This document shows positions 60,973-64,000 of a stretch of 64,000 nt of DNA, piece after piece (the first letter of the stretch is position 1; the number at the start of each line of letters is the position of its first letter). This stretch comes from JALHMQ01 sp037441125 (GTDB taxonomy: Bacteria > Pseudomonadota > Gammaproteobacteria > Burkholderiales > Burkholderiaceae_F). The notes under the pieces are model-generated. The model did no database searches. It was not told where the DNA came from and saw nothing but the letters and a program-made list of their open reading frames with translations. The DNA lies in assembly GCA_037441125.1 (NCBI GenBank), contig JBBIST010000006.1, positions 7,917-71,916 of the forward strand. The letters run 5' to 3'. The translations under genes were made by a program, and so were the position numbers.

Positions 60973-61350
60973 ATGTGCATCGGCATCCCGCTGCAGGTCG
61001 AGACAGTCGGCGACGACGGACTGTTCGCCGAGTGCGGCGACGGTGTCCGGCGCGAGCGGCTCGACCTGCGCCTGGTCGGCGCGCAGCCGCCCGGCACCTG
61101 GGTGCTCGCCTTCAACGGCGCCGCGCGGCGCGTGCTCGAGGCCGGCGAAGCGACGCAGATCCGCGCCGCGCTGCGCGCGCTCGACGAGGTGCTCAACGGC
61201 GACGCAAGCCAGATTGATGTGCTGTTCGCCGACCTGATCGGGCGCGAACCGCAACTGCCGGCGCACCTGCGGCCGCCGGCTCCGACCCCGATTGATCTCG
61301 GCGCGGCGCCTGATCCTGCCGGCGCCAACACCCAAGGAACGACACCGTGA
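60973..61350 (+). CDS. hoxL: HypC/HupF family hydrogenase chaperone
   Basis: A 125-residue chaperone starting MCIGIPLQV, with the essential Cys2 that handles the Fe(CN)2CO group during large-subunit assembly. It is longer than typical HypC (about 80 residues) owing to a Pro/Ala-rich tail, as in HoxL/HupF paralogues. It is preceded by hoxM and its stop overlaps the GTG of hoxO (GTGA). Dedicated to this oxygen-tolerant-type enzyme by context. Confidence 0.9.
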   Translation: MCIGIPLQVETVGDDGLFAECGDGVRRERLDLRLVGAQPPGTWVLAFNGAARRVLEAGEATQIRAALRALDEVLNGDASQIDVLFADLIGREPQLPAHLRPPAPTPIDLGAAPDPAGANTQGTTP

Positions 61351-61817
61351 CCCCTGAGGCCAACCCGCCGCCGGCCGCCAAGGCGCCGATCCATCCGCTG
61401 GTCGAGCGCCTGTGCGCGCAGACCGGCGCGCCGCTGCTCGAGGTCGCCGGCTTCGATGACTGGGCGCAGGCGCCGGGGCGCGCGCTCGTGGTGTTCACCG
61501 AGGACCCGGTGCTGTACCGCGAGACGCTCGATCTGGCGGTGATCGTCCCCGAACTGGTGCAGGCCTTCGGCCGCCGCTTCCGCGTCGGCGTGCTGCTGCA
61601 GGCGCCGGCGCGAGCGATCGCCGCCCGCTATGGCTTCCGGCGCTGGCCGGCGATCGTGATGCTCGCCGACGGCAAGTACGTCGGCGCCATCGACGGCCTG
61701 CGCAACTGGCAGGAGTACCTCGACGAACTCGGCGCCCTGCTCGCAGCACCGCCTGCGCGCGCGCCGTCGATCGGCATCGCCGTTGCCGGCGAGGGCGACG
61801 GCCGGCACTGCCACTGA
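61347..61817 (+). CDS. hoxO: HyaE/HupG-type thioredoxin-fold chaperone
   Basis: A 156-residue thioredoxin-like protein without a CxxC motif. Family segments are ALVVFTEDPVLYRETLDLAV and YGFRRWPAIVMLADGKYVGA. HyaE/HoxO proteins bind the Tat signal of the small subunit and help assemble its Fe-S clusters in oxygen-tolerant hydrogenases. A GTG start overlaps the hoxL stop. Confidence 0.88.
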   Translation: MTPEANPPPAAKAPIHPLVERLCAQTGAPLLEVAGFDDWAQAPGRALVVFTEDPVLYRETLDLAVIVPELVQAFGRRFRVGVLLQAPARAIAARYGFRRWPAIVMLADGKYVGAIDGLRNWQEYLDELGALLAAPPARAPSIGIAVAGEGDGRHCH

Positions 61818-61862
61818 ATTCCATCCCACCGCAGCAAGCTCAGCGCAGAGGCGACAGACGCC

Positions 61863-62765
61863 ATGAAAGACTTTCCGATTCCCGTCGTCGCCCAGGGCCG
61901 TCCCCTGTTCGGCGCCGGCAGCCAGACCGATGTCGGCGAAGACTTCAGCTTCATGCCGATCTCGGCCGAAGTGCGGCCGTTCGCGATGCCGCGCGTGCCC
62001 GAGGCGGTCGATCTCGGCGCCCTGGCGGGCGCGCGCGACCTGCTCGCCGACTTCGTCGCTGGACTGGAGAAGTCGATGACTCGCGCGCTCGATCTCTCGG
62101 CGGCGCCGCCGGCGGTGGTCGAGGTGCTGAACCAGACGCTAGGCGAAGGCGAGGTCTCGATCCGCATCCTGCGAGGCAACGGCGCGCGCGGCGAAATCCG
62201 CATCCAGGAGAGTGTGTTCGCCGGCATCTGGCGCGAGTGCCACCTTGACGCCGCCGGCCGGTCCGTGCGCGACTGCCTCTTGGCGGCGCCGATCCCGGCG
62301 GTGGCGGCCGAATCGGCCGAGAGTGGCTCGACGCCGGTGATCCCGGCGCTCGACATACCCGCCGGCGCGATGAACGCGCCGGCGCTGCTCAACGAGCTGC
62401 GCGCCGCGGTCGCCGGCCACAAGGCGGGCGAACTGCCGCACGTGATCAACCTGACGTTGCTGCCGCTCACGCCCGAGGATCACCAGCTTCTCGACCGCGC
62501 GGCGCCGGTGGGCGCAGTGGCGATCCTGTCGCGCGGCTTCGGCAACTGCCGCGTCACCTCGACCGCCGTGCGCAACCTGTGGCGCGTGCAGTACTTCAAC
62601 AGCATGCAGACGCTGATCCTGAACACGCTCGAGGTCACGCGCATGCCGGAAGTGGTGCTGGCAGCACCCGACGACCTGGCCGACAGCCGCAAGCGCCTGC
62701 GCGAGCTGCTCGACTGGATGGACGACGACCTGGCCGCCGCCACGCGGCGCGCCGGCCAGGCCTGA
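61863..62765 (+). CDS. hoxQ: HyaF/HupH-type small-subunit maturation protein
   Basis: A 300-residue cytoplasmic protein matching the HupH/HyaF layout: DFPIPVVAQGRPLFG-type N-terminus, LNQTLGEGEVSIRI, RIQESVFAGIWRE, SRGFGNCRVTSTAVRNLWRV and ILNTLEVTRMPEVVLAAPDD. It is needed with HoxO for small-subunit maturation under oxygen. 45 bases downstream of hoxO. Confidence 0.9.
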   Translation: MKDFPIPVVAQGRPLFGAGSQTDVGEDFSFMPISAEVRPFAMPRVPEAVDLGALAGARDLLADFVAGLEKSMTRALDLSAAPPAVVEVLNQTLGEGEVSIRILRGNGARGEIRIQESVFAGIWRECHLDAAGRSVRDCLLAAPIPAVAAESAESGSTPVIPALDIPAGAMNAPALLNELRAAVAGHKAGELPHVINLTLLPLTPEDHQLLDRAAPVGAVAILSRGFGNCRVTSTAVRNLWRVQYFNSMQTLILNTLEVTRMPEVVLAAPDDLADSRKRLRELLDWMDDDLAAATRRAGQA

Positions 62766-62783
62766 ACGCGGCGAGGCACGGCG

Positions 62784-62975
62784 GTGGACGAGCGGCTGAG
62801 CGGCGACGAGTGGCGTCGTTACGAGTGCAAGGTGTGCTGGACCGTGTACGACCCGGCGCTCGGCGACCCGGTGTGGCAGATCGCCCCGGGCACGCCCTTC
62901 GCGCAACTGCCGCCGCACTGGACCTGCCCGAACTGCTCGACCGAGCAGTCGGGCTTCCTGCCGCTGCCCGACTGA
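62784..62975 (+). CDS. hoxR: Rubredoxin of the hydrogenase operon
   Basis: A 63-residue rubredoxin (HupI/HoxR) with both iron-binding pairs, YECKVCWTVYDP and WTCPNCSTEQ. It starts with GTG 18 bases after hoxQ. In homologous systems it is associated with aerobic assembly of the six-cysteine proximal cluster. Confidence 0.93.
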   Translation: MDERLSGDEWRRYECKVCWTVYDPALGDPVWQIAPGTPFAQLPPHWTCPNCSTEQSGFLPLPD

Positions 62976-62977
62976 AC

Positions 62978-63559
62978 ATGGACTCCAGCCCGACGCCTGC
63001 GGCGGCGACGCCCGCCGCCCCCGCCGCGCGTCCCGACCCGAGCGCGCTGATCGAGCGCGTGTTCGCGGACATCGGTGCCACGCGTATGCAGGGCCTGCCC
63101 TTCGTCAATGGCGCGCTGCGCGTCGAGGCGGTCGGCTTTCGCCGCTGGCAGAACCGCTGGCTCGGCGTGCTGGTGACGCCCTGGTCGATGAACCTGATGA
63201 TCCTCGCCGACGATCCGTCGCACTGGCGCCCGGTGCGCGCCGGCCAGTCGGTGTCGTATGCGCTGCCGGCCGGCGTGTTCGATTTCGTCGCCGCCCACGA
63301 CGCGACGCTCGGCGACTACCAGAGCTGCTCGCTGTTTTCGCCGATGTTCGAGTTCGCCGACCAGGACGGCGCGCGCGCCACCGCGCAGGCCGCCTTGGCG
63401 GCGCTGTTCGATCCCGGCGCGCGCGCCGGCGCCGAAGGGCCGCGCGATACGCCTGCCGCCGCGCCCGCCGCCTCGGCTGCGCTCGAAGCGGAGCCGGAAG
63501 CCGTCGTGTCGAAGCGCGACTTCCTGCGCGGCCGCTGGCGCGGCGCGGATGCCGCCTGA
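62978..63559 (+). CDS. hoxT: HybE/HupJ family hydrogenase assembly protein
   Basis: A 193-residue protein of the HybE/HupJ family. Its core includes RMQGLPFVNGALRVEAVGFR, LGVLVTPWSMNLMIL and SYQSC-like residues (DYQSCSLFSPMFEFAD). The ATG at 62978 follows the hoxR stop by two bases. The C-terminus ends in KRDFLRGRWRG after an Ala-rich linker, as in HupJ. Probable chaperone for the large or small subunit. Confidence 0.88.
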   Translation: MDSSPTPAAATPAAPAARPDPSALIERVFADIGATRMQGLPFVNGALRVEAVGFRRWQNRWLGVLVTPWSMNLMILADDPSHWRPVRAGQSVSYALPAGVFDFVAAHDATLGDYQSCSLFSPMFEFADQDGARATAQAALAALFDPGARAGAEGPRDTPAAAPAASAALEAEPEAVVSKRDFLRGRWRGADAA

Positions 63560-63577
63560 GCGCGCGCAGGACCGACG

Positions 63578-64000
63578 ATGACCCCGCTTGCCGGCGAACT
63601 GACGATCGATCTGGCCACGCGCGACGGCGTCGTGAGCGCGGTCGAGGTCGCCTCGACGCGGCCGCTGCTCGCCGACCGCCTGTTCGCCGGCCGCCCGCCG
63701 GAACAGGCGCTGGCGCTGGTGCCGCAGGTCTATTCGATTTGCGGCCGCTCGCAGGCGATCGCCGCCGAGCTGGCGCTGCAGGCGGCGCGCGGCGGCGACA
63801 GCGGCGAGATCGATCGGCGTGTGTCCAGCCTCGAGACCGAGATCGCGCAGGAGACGCTCTGGCACGCGCTGCTTGACTGGCCGCGCGAAGTCGGCGCCGA
63901 CGCCGACGCCACCTCCGTGGCGGCGCTGCGGCGCGCGCTCGCGGTCGACCCCGCCGGCGCGCACGAGGCCACGCGCGCGACGCTGCGCGAAGTGGCCGAG
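63578..64000 (+). CDS. hoxV: HupK/HoxV hydrogenase scaffold protein (partial)
   Basis: The first 141 codons, open to the right edge: MTPLAGELTIDLATRDGVVS, LVPQVYSICGRSQAIAAELA and a helical continuation. HupK/HoxV proteins resemble a hydrogenase large subunit lacking active-site cysteines and serve as scaffolds for the Fe(CN)2CO group with HoxL. ATG 63578 lies 18 bases after hoxT. The C-terminus is outside the window. Confidence 0.88.
   Translation, partial: MTPLAGELTIDLATRDGVVSAVEVASTRPLLADRLFAGRPPEQALALVPQVYSICGRSQAIAAELALQAARGGDSGEIDRRVSSLETEIAQETLWHALLDWPREVGADADATSVAALRRALAVDPAGAHEATRATLREVAE

Noticed and set aside
1..64000. CRISPR arrays, insertion sequences, rRNA and tRNA genes
   Set aside because: I saw no regularly spaced direct repeats, transposase sequences or cloverleaf tRNA sequences in the gaps. 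The array at 3851–3965 is palindromic and lacks unique spacers.

Overview
The window is a GC-rich, gene-dense piece of a bacterial chromosome, most likely from a betaproteobacterium (Burkholderiales/Rhodocyclales type). This rests on the conserved origin block rpmH–rnpA–yidD–yidC–mnmE beside dnaA–dnaN–gyrB, an EarP/arginine-32 EF-P pair, a five-step histidine pathway using HutF and HutG, a poly-3-hydroxybutyrate oligomer hydrolase, and a Cupriavidus-like membrane-bound hydrogenase operon. No rRNA, tRNA, CRISPR array or recognisable insertion sequence was seen.

Layout. 1–6 kb (minus strand): a 2-hydroxyacyl-CoA dehydratase/activase-like gene cut by the window edge, and a MacB-type export system (membrane fusion protein, ATPase, two FtsX-like permeases) with five evenly spaced palindromes between ATPase and permease. 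6.1–8.2 kb: a secreted 3-hydroxybutyrate oligomer hydrolase. 8.4–20.2 kb (plus strand): an accessory island holding two tandem AAA/DUF4143 ATPases and a type I restriction-modification system (hsdM, hsdS, hsdR). Three extra genes lie between hsdS and hsdR: an Abi/HEPN-like protein, a GIY-YIG-like protein and a Fic protein. 20.2–31 kb: the replication-origin cluster, with DnaA-box clusters upstream of dnaA and between dnaA and dnaN.

31–44 kb: a DUF3373 outer-membrane protein, a ferritin-like protein, a metallo-beta-lactamase-fold hydrolase, and a divergent hut cluster. hutC-hutI-hutG-hutF run leftward and hutU-hutH rightward, and near-identical HutC-type operators (TGTCTAGACA core) sit before both arms. 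A tautomerase gene and a nitronate monooxygenase gene lie between the arms. 44–56 kb: NnrU-like, HicA-like, earP-efp, two uncharacterised divergent genes with a possible sigma-28 promoter between them, a MaoC-like/phosphotransacetylase fusion with acetate kinase, three envelope proteins, and a tight arginase–GDT1-type transporter–N-formylglutamate amidohydrolase group.

56–64 kb: a group 1d, oxygen-tolerant-type [NiFe] hydrogenase operon in the order hoxK-G-Z-[HigA-like]-M-L-O-Q-R-T-V, running off the right edge. The small subunit carries all six cysteines expected for the proximal [4Fe-3S] cluster. Matching FNR-type palindromes precede hoxK and hoxM, suggesting oxygen-responsive control from two promoters. 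Many neighbouring genes overlap as ATGA or GTGA, a sign of translational coupling.
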